Shown here piece by piece: positions 25,124 to 34,144 of a stretch of DNA of 64,000 bases. How positions within the stretch are numbered: the first letter of the stretch is position 1; every line of letters begins with the position of its first letter. Made by a program: the position numbers and the translations under genes. Source of the stretch: M3007 sp046329435 (GTDB taxonomy: Bacteria > Bacteroidota > Bacteroidia > Chitinophagales > Saprospiraceae); contig JAXLUR010000006.1 in assembly GCA_046329435.1 (NCBI GenBank), positions 1 through 64,000 of the forward strand, written 5' to 3'. The notes under the pieces were generated by a model. It was not told the origin of the DNA, did no database searches, and saw only the letters and a list, made by a program, of their open reading frames with translations.

Positions 25124-25702
25124 TCAGCCTGCAAAAATGAAACGCATCCCGACCATGCAGGCAGCCATAACGGCGCAATAGATGCTCAACCCCGGGCGCC
25201 ATTTTGCAGGCAATTGTTTAATAAAATGAATGAGGCACCCTATCAAAGCAAGCCCCAGCATACCCAGTGGAATACGTAGTGCAGGCCAGAATTCCTGCGC
25301 GGCGATCATGTCGCCCAGGGGCCGGATGTTGCTCAGCGTGAGGTAACTGGCGGCCTCGGTCAGATTGGCCAGTACAAACACGCTGAACCACCAGCTCGGC
25401 CACCCCCCCATCCGCAAACGGCGCAACAGCACGAATACGGCCAGGGCCAGCAACATATTGACCGCAATGCCGCCCATGGACGCCTGAAACGACTGGAACG
25501 CACTCAAACCGGCTGCACATTCGGCGTCGAGCGGATCGGGGCTTGCGGCGGCAAAATGCCAGGGCACGTGCAGATCGAGCAGGTCTGGTTTGCAGCCAAA
25601 ATATCGGTACACCAGTGCGTGACCCAGTTCGTGCAACCAGATCGTGCCGTACGTGGCGGTATAAGCCAGCAGCGGGAAAAGTGTTTTCAGGTACGGCTTC
25701 AT
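25124..25702 (-). CDS. M50-like membrane metalloprotease
   Basis: The ATG at 25702 (MKPYLKTLFPLLAYTATYG) overlaps the stop of the CPBP gene by four bases (ATGA), so translation is coupled; this decides the start against the longer open frame. The 192-residue protein has about five membrane helices and the zinc site LHELGHALVYRYFGC (HExxH) in the first helix, as in small site-2-protease/M50-like proteins. The second metal ligand (NPxxD-type motif) is not obvious, so it may be a degenerate family member. Function is unknown. Confidence 0.72.
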   Translation of the reverse strand: MKPYLKTLFPLLAYTATYGTIWLHELGHALVYRYFGCKPDLLDLHVPWHFAAASPDPLDAECAAGLSAFQSFQASMGGIAVNMLLALAVFVLLRRLRMGGWPSWWFSVFVLANLTEAASYLTLSNIRPLGDMIAAQEFWPALRIPLGMLGLALIGCLIHFIKQLPAKWRPGLSIYCAVMAACMVGMRFIFAG

Positions 25703-26448
25703 GGCAAAAGGGTTGAACGCGTTATTTCGAGCGGCAAACCCTGGCGGCGTTTCATGCGGATCGTCCAGATGATGCTGATTGCGATGGTCGCCGCGCGAAA
25801 CAGGTTGGCTGACAGTCCGCCAGCGGCATCTGGCCCGGCATCGAACAGGTTCCACCAGAGGTTCATGAAGAAGTGCATGCTCATGGGCATCCAGAGGTTG
25901 TTGCGCCATTCGATGTACAACCAGGCAAACCAGAGGCCGCCGAGCGCGGTGACGGCAAAAATCCCGATCGCGCTACTCAGGTCGCCTGCCTGCCAGAGGT
26001 GCGCCGAGCCAAACACCAGCGCGTTCAGCAAGCCGGCTGCCAGAAAGCCCCAGCCGGCGAAACGAAACAACTGCCCGAAGACGAAACCCCGGAAAAACAA
26101 TTCCTCCGAAATGGCCGCCCACAAACACCCCAGCAGGAAACTGTTCCAGGTGATCGACACCTGAAACCCGGCCAGAAACGCGTACCCGGCAAGCATCGGC
26201 AGGCAAAAAACAAAAGCCGTTTTCAGCGCTTCCAGCGCATCGGCGCGCAGGCCCCAGGCCTCGGGAAGTTTGCGCCATTCGCAACCATGCAACCACCAGA
26301 TCGCCAGTGCGGTGAGCAATAATGGCGCAATCTTTCGCAGCAACATCAGCTCCGCGTAGGAAGTGGGGCCGGGCAATTGGCGCGGACCGAAATGCAGGAT
26401 CAGAAAAACCAAAGGAACCAGAATGGAAAAGATTGTTTTGCTCCGCAT
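25699..26448 (-). CDS. CPBP-family intramembrane metalloprotease
   Basis: The ATG at 26448 (MRSKTIFSILVPLVFLIL) begins the first membrane helix. The 249-residue protein has about seven helices and the three CPBP (Abi/CAAX prenyl protease) motifs: EELFFRGFVFGQLF (EExxxR) near residue 145, FGSAHLWQAG near 180 and SMHFFMNLWWN near 220. These place glutamates and histidines for a metal-dependent, membrane-embedded peptidase. Substrates of bacterial members are mostly unknown. It overlaps the M50-like gene by ATGA; the pair forms a coupled membrane protease unit. Confidence 0.85.
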   Translation of the reverse strand: MRSKTIFSILVPLVFLILHFGPRQLPGPTSYAELMLLRKIAPLLLTALAIWWLHGCEWRKLPEAWGLRADALEALKTAFVFCLPMLAGYAFLAGFQVSITWNSFLLGCLWAAISEELFFRGFVFGQLFRFAGWGFLAAGLLNALVFGSAHLWQAGDLSSAIGIFAVTALGGLWFAWLYIEWRNNLWMPMSMHFFMNLWWNLFDAGPDAAGGLSANLFRAATIAISIIWTIRMKRRQGLPLEITRSTLLP

Positions 26449-26598
26449 GTGCTTTCGAGTTTGAAAACCAGTGAATTGAACTGACGGAGGCAAAAGTGCA
26501 GCGGCAGGGAATGCGCTGCAAATTGAAAGGGGCAAAGCCGCGAAATGAGGGGCCAGATGTCGGAGGCAGGGGTAAAATGCAGGATTTCGGGGCGAATA

Positions 26599-27477
26599 TC
26601 AGCGTGGTTTGGCGCTCAATATCTCGCGAACGCTCGCGATAAAAGCGCGGGAAACAGGCACGCTCCCGGCCTCGGGCGCCTTATCAAAAACCAGACAATA
26701 CGCCGGCGATTTGCCTTCGAGCCGAAGGCTGTGTTCAAAATTGAGCACGTAGGAACGATGGACTTGCTGAAACGCAGGCTGTTGTTCCAGCTGCTGCACA
26801 ATTGCCGCCAGCGTCGCGCGCAACATCAGGCGCTGCACCTGGCCGTCTTTCAGCAAAAAAATCTCCACATAGTTGTCGGCAGCGCGCAGGTAGAGAATCT
26901 CCGGGCGCAGGAGGGTCAGTTTTTCAAATTTGTTTTCGCCCAGAAGAACGATCGCCGGGTCGCTTGCCAGCGGCATACGGGCGAGTTTTTCAGAAAATTC
27001 GGAAGCCACAAGGTGACTCCTGACCTCCAATAAACGCCAGATGACGAGCAGCGCCAGGGGCAGCAGGGCCGTCGCCAGCGCATACACCATAAAACTGAAA
27101 AATCCGGCGACCGACAGGCGCCCGCCAATGGCCAGATGGTGGTAAAAATAACTGGCAATGATCGAGGCGAGCACAAACAAGCCGGTCAGCACCAGCTCGC
27201 GGCGGAATGTCCAGCGGGCAGGCGAGAAATAATCGGGGCGCCAAAGAGCGATACTCTCCCGAATCGCAACGCCCGCGAGCGGCACCAGCAGGCCATAACC
27301 CGCCAGCACCCAATATTTCATCTCGTGCTCAAAAACATAGGTTCCGAAAGGCTGGAACACCGCCAATACGGCAAAAATGGCCACGCCGATGAAGGCAGCC
27401 ATCCGATAAAACTCGGCCCTGGCGGGCGGGCGGATGTTCGAATCGAGCGTTTTCCGGTCAAACACAAGGTGCAGCAT
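26599..27477 (-). CDS. Membrane-anchored LytTR transcription regulator
   Basis: This 292-residue protein has four membrane helices (residues about 25-170: FIGVAIFAVLAVFQPFGTYV, YWVLAGYGLLVPLAGVAI, LVLTGLFVLASIIASYFY, FMVYALATALLPLALLVIW). After them comes a LytTR DNA-binding domain (ILYLRAADNYVEIFLLKDG, then VHRSYVLNFEHSLRLEG and VSRAFIASVRE). There is no receiver domain; the membrane part probably senses the signal directly. This is a common Bacteroidota type. Neighbouring genes give no hint to its targets. Confidence 0.85.
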   Translation of the reverse strand: MLHLVFDRKTLDSNIRPPARAEFYRMAAFIGVAIFAVLAVFQPFGTYVFEHEMKYWVLAGYGLLVPLAGVAIRESIALWRPDYFSPARWTFRRELVLTGLFVLASIIASYFYHHLAIGGRLSVAGFFSFMVYALATALLPLALLVIWRLLEVRSHLVASEFSEKLARMPLASDPAIVLLGENKFEKLTLLRPEILYLRAADNYVEIFLLKDGQVQRLMLRATLAAIVQQLEQQPAFQQVHRSYVLNFEHSLRLEGKSPAYCLVFDKAPEAGSVPVSRAFIASVREILSAKPR

Positions 27478-27540
27478 TGTCGGGCGAAAATAGTCAGGCC
27501 GGCTTTTTCATTTGATAATCTGCCAGCCCGAGTGTAAACT

Positions 27541-28308
27541 TTGCCCTCGAACTTGGATAAAACATCAACTTTGGACACACCTGTTGCAAATCCGCCCGTC
27601 GCCATAGTTGTCGGCGCCAGTTCAGGCATCGGGAGGGCGCTCGCCCGTTTACTGGCCCAAAACGGCTACAAGGTGGGCATCACCGGCCGCCGGACGGCTC
27701 TGCTGGCTGAACTGAAAACCGAAAATCCGTCGGCATTTTTCACCAGAACCTTCGATGCCAGCCACACCGACACGGTGGCGGACCACCTGAACACCCTGGC
27801 CAGTGAAATGGGCGGACTCGACTTGCTGATCGTCAGCGCTGGCGCCGGCGAACTGAATCCCGCCCTCGATTTCCGGCTTGAAAAATCCACGCTTGACCTT
27901 AACGTCAGCGGTTTTACAGCGATTTGCGACTGGGGCTTCCGCTATTTCGAGCATCAGGGCAGCGGCCATCTGGCGGCCATCACCTCGGTCGGCGGCCTCC
28001 GCGGCAACCGGCATGCGCCGGCGTACAATGCGTCAAAAGCGTATCAGATCAATTACCTCGAAGGTTTGCGGCAAAAAGCGACGCGGCTCAAACAACCCGT
28101 TTTCATCACCGACATCCGGCCGGGATTTGTCGATACGGATATGGCCAAAGGCGAGGGACGCTTTTGGGTGATGTCCGTGGATAAAACGGCGCGTCAGGTC
28201 TTTCGGGCGCTCAGGCGCAAACGAAACATCGTGTATGTGACCCGCCGCTGGGCACTGGTTGCTTTTTTGTTGAAAAGAATTCCGGGGTATCTTTATGACA
28301 GGATGTGA
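27541..28308 (+). CDS. Short-chain dehydrogenase/reductase
   Basis: This 255-residue classical SDR has the cofactor motif VVGASSGIGRALA near residue 23, NxxG-like VSAGAGEL and the catalytic YNASKAYQINYLEG (YxxxK) near 160. An Arg-rich end of strand two (GITGRRT) favours NADP(H). The frame opens with TTG at 27541; no ATG lies before the Rossmann strand, so initiation is at this TTG or at a TTG ten codons later. The oxidoreductase substrate is unknown. Divergent from the LytTR gene. Confidence 0.85.
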   Translation: MPSNLDKTSTLDTPVANPPVAIVVGASSGIGRALARLLAQNGYKVGITGRRTALLAELKTENPSAFFTRTFDASHTDTVADHLNTLASEMGGLDLLIVSAGAGELNPALDFRLEKSTLDLNVSGFTAICDWGFRYFEHQGSGHLAAITSVGGLRGNRHAPAYNASKAYQINYLEGLRQKATRLKQPVFITDIRPGFVDTDMAKGEGRFWVMSVDKTARQVFRALRRKRNIVYVTRRWALVAFLLKRIPGYLYDRM

Positions 28309-28352
28309 ACCTGGTTGGTCCGCATTTCAAAACCAGTTTGAATAAATTATCA

Positions 28353-28784
28353 ATGAAGACGATTGGCTTGACTGACTTCCCCCTGCAAACCTTCGACAAA
28401 ATCCGCTACTCCGATACCGACCGGCAAGGGCATGTGAACAACGCCGTTTTTTCTACCTACCTCGAAACCGGCAGGGTGGAACTGTTGTATGCAGCAGGAC
28501 TCGGCCTCTTGTCCGACACCAACAGTTTTGTCATTGCAGCCCTGAACCTGAATTTTCGGAAAGAAATTCTGTGGCCGGGCCGGGTGGAAATTGGCACCGG
28601 CGTAGTAAAAACCGGCAACAGCTCCATCAACATCTACCAGCAGCTTTTTCAAAATGGCCATTGTGTCGCCAGTGCCGAAACGGTGATCGTTCAGATCGAC
28701 AATGCCAGCGGAAAAAGCCAGCCTTTGTCCGAAGAAACCAGATTGGCACTGAACAGCTTGTTGCTGAATGGAGCCGGCGACTGA
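28353..28784 (+). CDS. Acyl-CoA thioesterase, hotdog fold (4HBT)
   Basis: The ATG at 28353 (MKTIGLTDFPLQTFDKIRYS) was chosen because the open frame before it overlaps the SDR gene and is not conserved-looking. The 143-residue protein has the YbgC/4HBT signature RYSDTDRQGHVNNAVFSTYL with the catalytic Asp and the His-Val-Asn-Asn pattern. These enzymes hydrolyse short- or medium-chain acyl-CoA. It lies 45 bases after the SDR gene and just before a GNAT gene. Confidence 0.87.
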   Translation: MKTIGLTDFPLQTFDKIRYSDTDRQGHVNNAVFSTYLETGRVELLYAAGLGLLSDTNSFVIAALNLNFRKEILWPGRVEIGTGVVKTGNSSINIYQQLFQNGHCVASAETVIVQIDNASGKSQPLSEETRLALNSLLLNGAGD

Positions 28785-28860
28785 AAAAACCTCCCTGATG
28801 CTGCGCCGGGCCATGCAGCCTTATCCTGAAACAGGTTTACCCGACATACAACTTTTTCGA

Positions 28861-29310
28861 ATGAAACACGACAACATCCTGATTCGGGAGTACATGCCGG
28901 ATGACGCCGACAGCCTCGCCGCACTTACGACGGAAATGGGCTACCCGACAACCGGGCAGGAAATGACCGACCGAATGGCGCTAATCTCGCAGCCCCCGGA
29001 TTATGAGACCGCTGTCGCCGTGGCGGGCGGCGAAATTGCAGGATATATTGGCCTGTGTAAAAGCCGGTTTTGGGAACAAAACGGTCATTTCATCCGCATC
29101 CAGGCACTGGTCGTAAAAAAAGAAAGCAGAAGGTTGGGTATTGGGCAAAAACTGGTTGATTTTGCAGAACAACGCGCCCGGCAAACGGGAGCCAACATGT
29201 TGATACTCAATTGTGGCAACCGGCCCGAACGCGCGGCAGCCCACCTGTTTTACCCTCGAATGGGTTTTGTGCCCAAATCGACCGCTTACGTCAAAAAACT
29301 ATCTTCCTGA
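28861..29310 (+). CDS. GNAT N-acetyltransferase
   Basis: The ATG at 28861 (MKHDNILIREYMPDDADSLA) fits the usual GNAT N-terminus; the frame is open further upstream into the thioesterase gene. The 149-residue domain shows IAGYIGLCKSRFWEQNG, the acetyl-CoA site LVVKKESRRLGIGQKLVDF near residue 85 and LILNCGNRPERAAAHLFYPR. It is a general amino-group acetyltransferase of unknown substrate. Confidence 0.85.
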   Translation: MKHDNILIREYMPDDADSLAALTTEMGYPTTGQEMTDRMALISQPPDYETAVAVAGGEIAGYIGLCKSRFWEQNGHFIRIQALVVKKESRRLGIGQKLVDFAEQRARQTGANMLILNCGNRPERAAAHLFYPRMGFVPKSTAYVKKLSS

Positions 29311-29339
29311 GCGCAGCATTCCTCCCAAATGACAAAAAC

Positions 29340-30785
29340 ATGAGAGCAGCAACAGGTTTTCTGATCTTTTCACTACTGGTTCGGCCTGCGACGGGCAGCG
29401 CCCAGATCGATACCGTCTCGCTCGACCTGGCGGCAACTTTGCTCTTCCCCAGTTTCCCGATCAAATCCTCCTACACTTCCCTCTTCGACAAAAGGAACGG
29501 GCAGCATTACCTGTATTCCGCCAACATGGAATTCGGACTGGGCATTTACGACATTTCAGACCCGGGCGCCATCTCCACCGTACAGAACCTGGGCATTGCG
29601 GCCTTCGGCAACCACGATGTTTCGACCATAGAGCAGCGAAACAACTCGCTGTTCGTCGGTCTGGGCGACTTCCATATCAATAACGACAACGTTGCGAGCG
29701 GGCTGGCCATCCTGGACATCAGCGATCCGGAAGCGCCGGTTGTCAAGGATATCTGGGATTCCACAGCCTTTTTGCGGGGCGTTTCACACCTGATCGTCGA
29801 GGGCAACTTTGCCTACCTGACGACGATGAAAGACGGCATCATTATCCTCAACATACAGGACGAAAACCACATTGGCTTCGAATCCTCGCTGCAACTCGAT
29901 TTGTCGTTTCCCGCCCCATCCGGCAACGCGCACAATGCGCGCGGTTTGCAGATCAAAAACGATACCCTGTACGTCTGTTTTGACCGGGGAGGGTTGCGCG
30001 CCGTTGATGTGACCGACAAACAACACCCTGTCGAGGTGTATCAATACATCAATCCGGCGCTGAATGCCAGTGCCGGAGCAGCCTACAACGACATTGCCAT
30101 AAAGGGAAACTACGCTTTCGTATCGGTCGATTATTGCGGCCTCGAAGTCATCGACATCGGGTCGATCCCTTTCGCTTCGGTGCAGTGGTACAATCCCTGG
30201 GGGTGCAATTTCACCAACTGGAGCGGGGCGGCCATTCATACCAACGAAGTGATGCTGGCCAACAACGACAGCCTGTTGTTCGTTTCGGGCGGGCAATCCG
30301 AACTGCTCGTATTCGATGTTACCAACCCGGAAGCGATGGTCGAGGCAGGCGCGTTCGTCAACCTCTACGACACGCTTGCGACCAACGGGCTGGATGTGTT
30401 CAACAACCGAGTAAGTTTGTCCTTTATCCACACCCCGTTTCATATTCCACCCTTTACGCCGTTCTTCGCCGACCCCGGGGGATTGAAAATACTGGATTAT
30501 CAAATCGGTTTGTTGTCATCGGACGCGAAAGAGCCCCCGACTGCGTGGGTTCGCATTGCTCCCAACCCGGTTGCCGACCGGCTCCTTGTGGAAACGGATG
30601 CCAGCCTGGAAGCCTACGTGTTGCTCGACCTGTTTGGAAAGGAATTGATGAAAAAACGCCTGGGGAACGCCGTCTCCCGTTTTGAAATAACCGGCCTGGG
30701 AAAATTGCCCGAAGGGCTTTATTTCCTGAAAATAAAAACTGCTGACAATCAGTACCTTGTAAGAAAAATCATCAGAGCGCGATAG
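29340..30785 (+). CDS. Secreted LVIVD-repeat protein with T9SS sorting domain
   Basis: The ATG at 29340 (MRAATGFLIFSLLVRPATGSA) gives a signal peptide. The 481-residue product has LVIVD-type propeller repeats: GLGIYDISDPGAIS, GLAILDISDPEAPVV, GIIILNIQDEN, GLRAVDVTDKQHPVEV, GLEVIDIGSIPF, LLVFDVTNPEAMVE. The last 75 residues are a T9SS sorting domain (VRIAPNPVADRLLVETDAS to NQYLVRKIIRAR). It is probably a surface beta-propeller with a binding rather than enzymatic role. Confidence 0.86.
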   Translation: MRAATGFLIFSLLVRPATGSAQIDTVSLDLAATLLFPSFPIKSSYTSLFDKRNGQHYLYSANMEFGLGIYDISDPGAISTVQNLGIAAFGNHDVSTIEQRNNSLFVGLGDFHINNDNVASGLAILDISDPEAPVVKDIWDSTAFLRGVSHLIVEGNFAYLTTMKDGIIILNIQDENHIGFESSLQLDLSFPAPSGNAHNARGLQIKNDTLYVCFDRGGLRAVDVTDKQHPVEVYQYINPALNASAGAAYNDIAIKGNYAFVSVDYCGLEVIDIGSIPFASVQWYNPWGCNFTNWSGAAIHTNEVMLANNDSLLFVSGGQSELLVFDVTNPEAMVEAGAFVNLYDTLATNGLDVFNNRVSLSFIHTPFHIPPFTPFFADPGGLKILDYQIGLLSSDAKEPPTAWVRIAPNPVADRLLVETDASLEAYVLLDLFGKELMKKRLGNAVSRFEITGLGKLPEGLYFLKIKTADNQYLVRKIIRAR

Positions 30786-30818
30786 GTATTCTCGGGCTTC
30801 AAAAGTGAACACCCCGGG

Positions 30819-31736
30819 CTAAAGCGCTTTCCCGGTCTCCAGCCTGTACCCTACCCCGTGCACCGCCAAAATGGCAATGGAGGGGTCGGCCGACAGTTTT
30901 TTTCGAAGACGCGACACGAACATATCCACACTTCGGCCCACCAGTACGCCTTCATCGGCCCATACCTGACACAGGATTTCATCTCTGTCCAGCAAGCGGT
31001 CGGGATTCGTGGCGAAAAGCCGTAGCAATTTTGTTTCCCGAAAAGTCAGGTGCTGTTGCGTCTCACCGCAAACCAGCACCTGATTGGCTGCATCCAGACG
31101 CGACTGGCCAAAATGCAGCCATTCAGGCTCGGCAGATACAAGAGCCGACGGTGCAATGCCGCCGGCGCCTGATTTCGGCCGCCGCGCATACCAGAACCCC
31201 GTCCCGGCAGCCAGGAGCAGGAGCAGCAATCCTGCGCCCCAGGCCCTGATGTTTTCATGGCTTTCTATCAGTTTGACTTCGATGTAATGACAGCCTTCCG
31301 GAAATTCCCGCCCGCTGCAAGGCACAGGATTGTCTGTCAGAAGATCCAGTTGGTGATAGCCCAGTTCGATGGTGGCATCGTAGCAGCGGCGCACTTTAAC
31401 TTCGTAGGGAATACGGATTCCGTAAAGGTCGAAGGACGACTGCAGGGCGGGCGGCAGCTGGCTGTAATCGAAGGGTTGTTCGAGCCTGATCTGCCAGACG
31501 TCCGTTCCGCTCTGCTCGACAGCCGGGATACGGCTCGTGCTGTCGCCCGTGGCACGAAGCAAAGCGTCGGCCGTACGGCGAAGGGCGAGATTGACCTTTT
31601 CAGGCATTTCTTTCGAATACTCGTCCGACTGGCGCGGCGCCAGTAACAGCGCCATGATCGGCAGTACCAGTACAATCGGCAGATATTTTACCAAACGAAC
31701 AGCAGGCATGGCCCGAAGATAACCTGTTTTCAGCAA
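30819..31736 (-). CDS. Membrane-bound winged-helix (OmpR-type) transcription regulator
   Basis: This 305-residue protein has a first membrane helix at about 15-32 (VKYLPIVLVLPIMALLLAP), a periplasmic domain to about 165, a second helix (AWGAGLLLLLLAAGTGFWYA) and a cytoplasmic trans_reg_C DNA-binding domain at about 205-300 (LTFRETKLLRLFATNPDRLL, then SVDMFVSRLRKKL and ILAVHGVGYRLE). It is a one-component ToxR-like arrangement with the sensor in the periplasm, a type common in Bacteroidota. An alternative ATG at 31709 would remove the 7-base overlap with the upstream BNR gene. The overlap or near-contact implies co-expression with that lipoprotein. Confidence 0.85.
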   Translation of the reverse strand: MLKTGYLRAMPAVRLVKYLPIVLVLPIMALLLAPRQSDEYSKEMPEKVNLALRRTADALLRATGDSTSRIPAVEQSGTDVWQIRLEQPFDYSQLPPALQSSFDLYGIRIPYEVKVRRCYDATIELGYHQLDLLTDNPVPCSGREFPEGCHYIEVKLIESHENIRAWGAGLLLLLLAAGTGFWYARRPKSGAGGIAPSALVSAEPEWLHFGQSRLDAANQVLVCGETQQHLTFRETKLLRLFATNPDRLLDRDEILCQVWADEGVLVGRSVDMFVSRLRKKLSADPSIAILAVHGVGYRLETGKAL

Positions 31737-32755
31737 CCAGCGGCTACGAGCACATAGATGGATTGCCCGGACACCGTCATTCGGAAAGACTGGCCCCTTC
31801 CTGTGGGGGCTTCACGCACTTTTTCCCAGGTTTTTCCCTCGTCGGAGGAGCGGAAAATGCCGGCGTTGGAACAGGCGACAAGGGTATTTCCAAGCCGTTC
31901 GAGCGCGTATATGCTGCGCAACTCGACGGGCAGGGAGCCGTTGATGCATTGCCAGTTGAGGCCGTTGTCGGAAGAGCTGAACACCAGCCTTGTCTCCGCG
32001 TTGTTGTCGTCTTTGGTGTAGTTCTCCACGAGGGCGATGATTTCATTGTTCAACGAACGGATCGTGACAACAGGTTGCCGGGTTTTGAGCACGGGAGTCC
32101 AGGTTTCGCCGCCGTCGGCAGAGCGCAACAGCCCGTTTCTGCACCCTGCGATGAGTACGCCATTGGCTTCTGTTATCGTCTTGACGTCGAATCCTTCCGC
32201 CACTTTTTGCCAGCTGTTTCCTTTGGTGGAAGAACGGTAGATACTGTTTTCACAGCCGAAAAAGAGGGCGCCGTTACTGGTTTCCAGAATGGTTTGAACC
32301 GTTTTATCACCCAGGTTATGATGCATCGGGGCCCAAACCCCTGTCCCGTACAAGTTCTGATAAAGGCCGTGCCATTGTGTGAGTACATAGGGGCCGGTGG
32401 CGCCGGGAAAAATCTCGAAGATGGTTTCGTCAAAAAGCGGGTCCCTTTCCCAGAGGCCGGTCGTGGCGGAAGTACTGATAATGCCGTTATCCATACCCAG
32501 CAGAACAATCCCGTTGGCCGAGCCGATCGTATTCGGGCGCATATCATCAGGCAGCCCGTCGCTGATATCCCGCCAGGTAGTGCCGGCATCGTCGGATTGG
32601 AAGACCACATCGCTTACAGGCATGCCGGGCGGCGGTATCTGGTTGAAACCAGCCGATTGGATTTCGGCAGCAAGCACCCGGTTTTTACCCGCGCCGGGGT
32701 GGCAGGAAAGGAAGGTTTCGCAAAACAAGAGGAATACGAAAAGGTAGGTTTGCAT
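31730..32755 (-). CDS. Exported BNR/YCF48-like propeller protein, possibly a lipoprotein
   Basis: The ATG at 32755 (MQTYLFVFLLFCETFLSC) gives a signal peptide ending in an LSC that may be a lipobox. The 341-residue protein carries repeated S-x-D-x-G-x-x-W motifs (QSDDAGTTWRD, STKGNSWQK, RSADGGETWTP, SSSDNGLNWQ, RSSDEGKTWEK), forming a seven-bladed YCF48/BNR propeller. No catalytic residues are recognisable. It overlaps or abuts the membrane-bound regulator gene downstream, so it may be the ligand-binding partner of that sensor; this is inference from the operon. Confidence 0.78.
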   Translation of the reverse strand: MQTYLFVFLLFCETFLSCHPGAGKNRVLAAEIQSAGFNQIPPPGMPVSDVVFQSDDAGTTWRDISDGLPDDMRPNTIGSANGIVLLGMDNGIISTSATTGLWERDPLFDETIFEIFPGATGPYVLTQWHGLYQNLYGTGVWAPMHHNLGDKTVQTILETSNGALFFGCENSIYRSSTKGNSWQKVAEGFDVKTITEANGVLIAGCRNGLLRSADGGETWTPVLKTRQPVVTIRSLNNEIIALVENYTKDDNNAETRLVFSSSDNGLNWQCINGSLPVELRSIYALERLGNTLVACSNAGIFRSSDEGKTWEKVREAPTGRGQSFRMTVSGQSIYVLVAAGC

Positions 32756-32936
32756 GACTTGTTCAGGTTGGTGAAGCAATGGGACAAAAGTGCAGGCTGC
32801 CGCGGCCTTCGAACGCCTTTCAGGTGTAAAAGGATGTAACAGAATTGTAAAAGCTTGCAGCTAGCCGGTTTTGAAGAAGATTTCTGCCTGAAAAACGGAT
32901 ATTAGCCGCACCGTTTGACAAAATTACCTTTTCGCC

Positions 32937-33446
32937 ATGAGCCTGAAAAAATTAGCCGCCAACTACGCCGCCTTTAACAACTGGGCCAATCAAACCGTCA
33001 TTGACTGGCTCGGGAGCCTCGACGAAGCCTTGCTTTACCGGCAAACGCCGTCGAGTTTCAGCAGCCTGGACTACACCTTGCAACATATTTTGCGAACACA
33101 GGTATTCTGGCACCTTTTTATCACGGGCCAGGACTACTCCCACCTCAAATGGGCCGTCCGCGAACAGGAAGTTGGGCGTATCCTGCACGAGTTGTCGGAA
33201 ATTTCGGCGCTGATGGAACAGGATTTCGGCGCTTTCGAGGAGTCGGAACTGCTGACCGAACTAACCCTGAACACCCCCTGGGCCAAAAACCGGCTCGCCC
33301 GCTATGAGTACATCATTCATGTGGTCAATCACAGCAGTTTCCACCGCGGGCAGCTCGTCACGATGGCGCGCCAGCTGGGCATCAGCGACGGCATACCCAA
33401 CACGGATTACAATATTTTCAACACGATCAGGTTCGCCGGGCAATGA
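32937..33446 (+). CDS. DinB-family metal-binding protein
   Basis: This 169-residue four-helix-bundle protein has an AAFNNWANQTVIDWL start, LDYTLQHILRTQVFWHLFI with a metal-ligand His near residue 50, and HVVNHSSFHRGQLVTMARQL with two further His near 130. This is the DinB/YfiT three-His nickel/zinc arrangement. Members act as thiol-dependent transferases or remain uncharacterised. A similar gene lies at 35055. Confidence 0.85.
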   Translation: MSLKKLAANYAAFNNWANQTVIDWLGSLDEALLYRQTPSSFSSLDYTLQHILRTQVFWHLFITGQDYSHLKWAVREQEVGRILHELSEISALMEQDFGAFEESELLTELTLNTPWAKNRLARYEYIIHVVNHSSFHRGQLVTMARQLGISDGIPNTDYNIFNTIRFAGQ

Positions 33447-33470
33447 ACCGGCCCAAACTGAACTTTAACT

Positions 33471-34121
33471 ATGGCTTTTCATGCACCACGCCCCGTCTTG
33501 CTGACCGGATTCTGGTCGGCCCTTGCCATTGTGCTGGTCGGCATACTGTACATCGTCGTGCTGTTTGCAGGAGGCGTCACCCGTGGAGTGCCGAGGGAGC
33601 CTTTTTTCGCATGGGCTGAAATATTGACTATTGTCGCCGCGGCACTCATGGTCTGCCTCATGGCTGCGATTCACCTCTGGACGCCGTCTGAAAGACGCAT
33701 TTTCAGCATGTTAGCCCTGGGCTGGATGCTGGCGGCAGCCGCGATAACGACCACGGTGCACGGGGCAGAACTGACGGTCGGGCGGCAGATGGACGCCGAA
33801 AGCAGGCGGGCATTTGCCCTCATCTTCGATTTCGAGTGGCCGTCGCTGTTGTTCGCCATCGAATTTGTCGCCTGGCATATCGGCATCGGCCTTGCTACCT
33901 TTTTCGCCGCTTTTACTTTTGAAAATAGCGGCCCTGAAAAAATCATACGGCAGGGTCTGCTGGCTTCAGGCCTGCTGTGCCTGGCCGGCTGGGTCGGCCC
34001 CGCTACCGGCAACATGACCCTGCGCCTGATCGGCGTCTTCGGCTATGCGGTCGTCCTTCCGATAATTTGCGTGCCGATCGCCCTCTTGTTCCGCCGGGCG
34101 GAACAGCGGCATAAATTGTAA
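33471..34121 (+). CDS. Membrane protein of unknown function
   Basis: This 216-residue protein has about six membrane helices (LTGFWSALAIVLVGILYIVV, ILTIVAAALMVCLMAAIHLW, MLALGWMLAAAAITTTVHG and further). It contains no motif I can assign to a transporter or enzyme. The HGAEL and WHIGIG histidines lie in or near helices. It follows the DinB-like gene by 24 bases and precedes the esterase gene, so it may belong to that operon. Confidence 0.65.
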   Translation: MAFHAPRPVLLTGFWSALAIVLVGILYIVVLFAGGVTRGVPREPFFAWAEILTIVAAALMVCLMAAIHLWTPSERRIFSMLALGWMLAAAAITTTVHGAELTVGRQMDAESRRAFALIFDFEWPSLLFAIEFVAWHIGIGLATFFAAFTFENSGPEKIIRQGLLASGLLCLAGWVGPATGNMTLRLIGVFGYAVVLPIICVPIALLFRRAEQRHKL

Positions 34122-34144
34122 CTGACCAAATGTTTGCTTCAACT

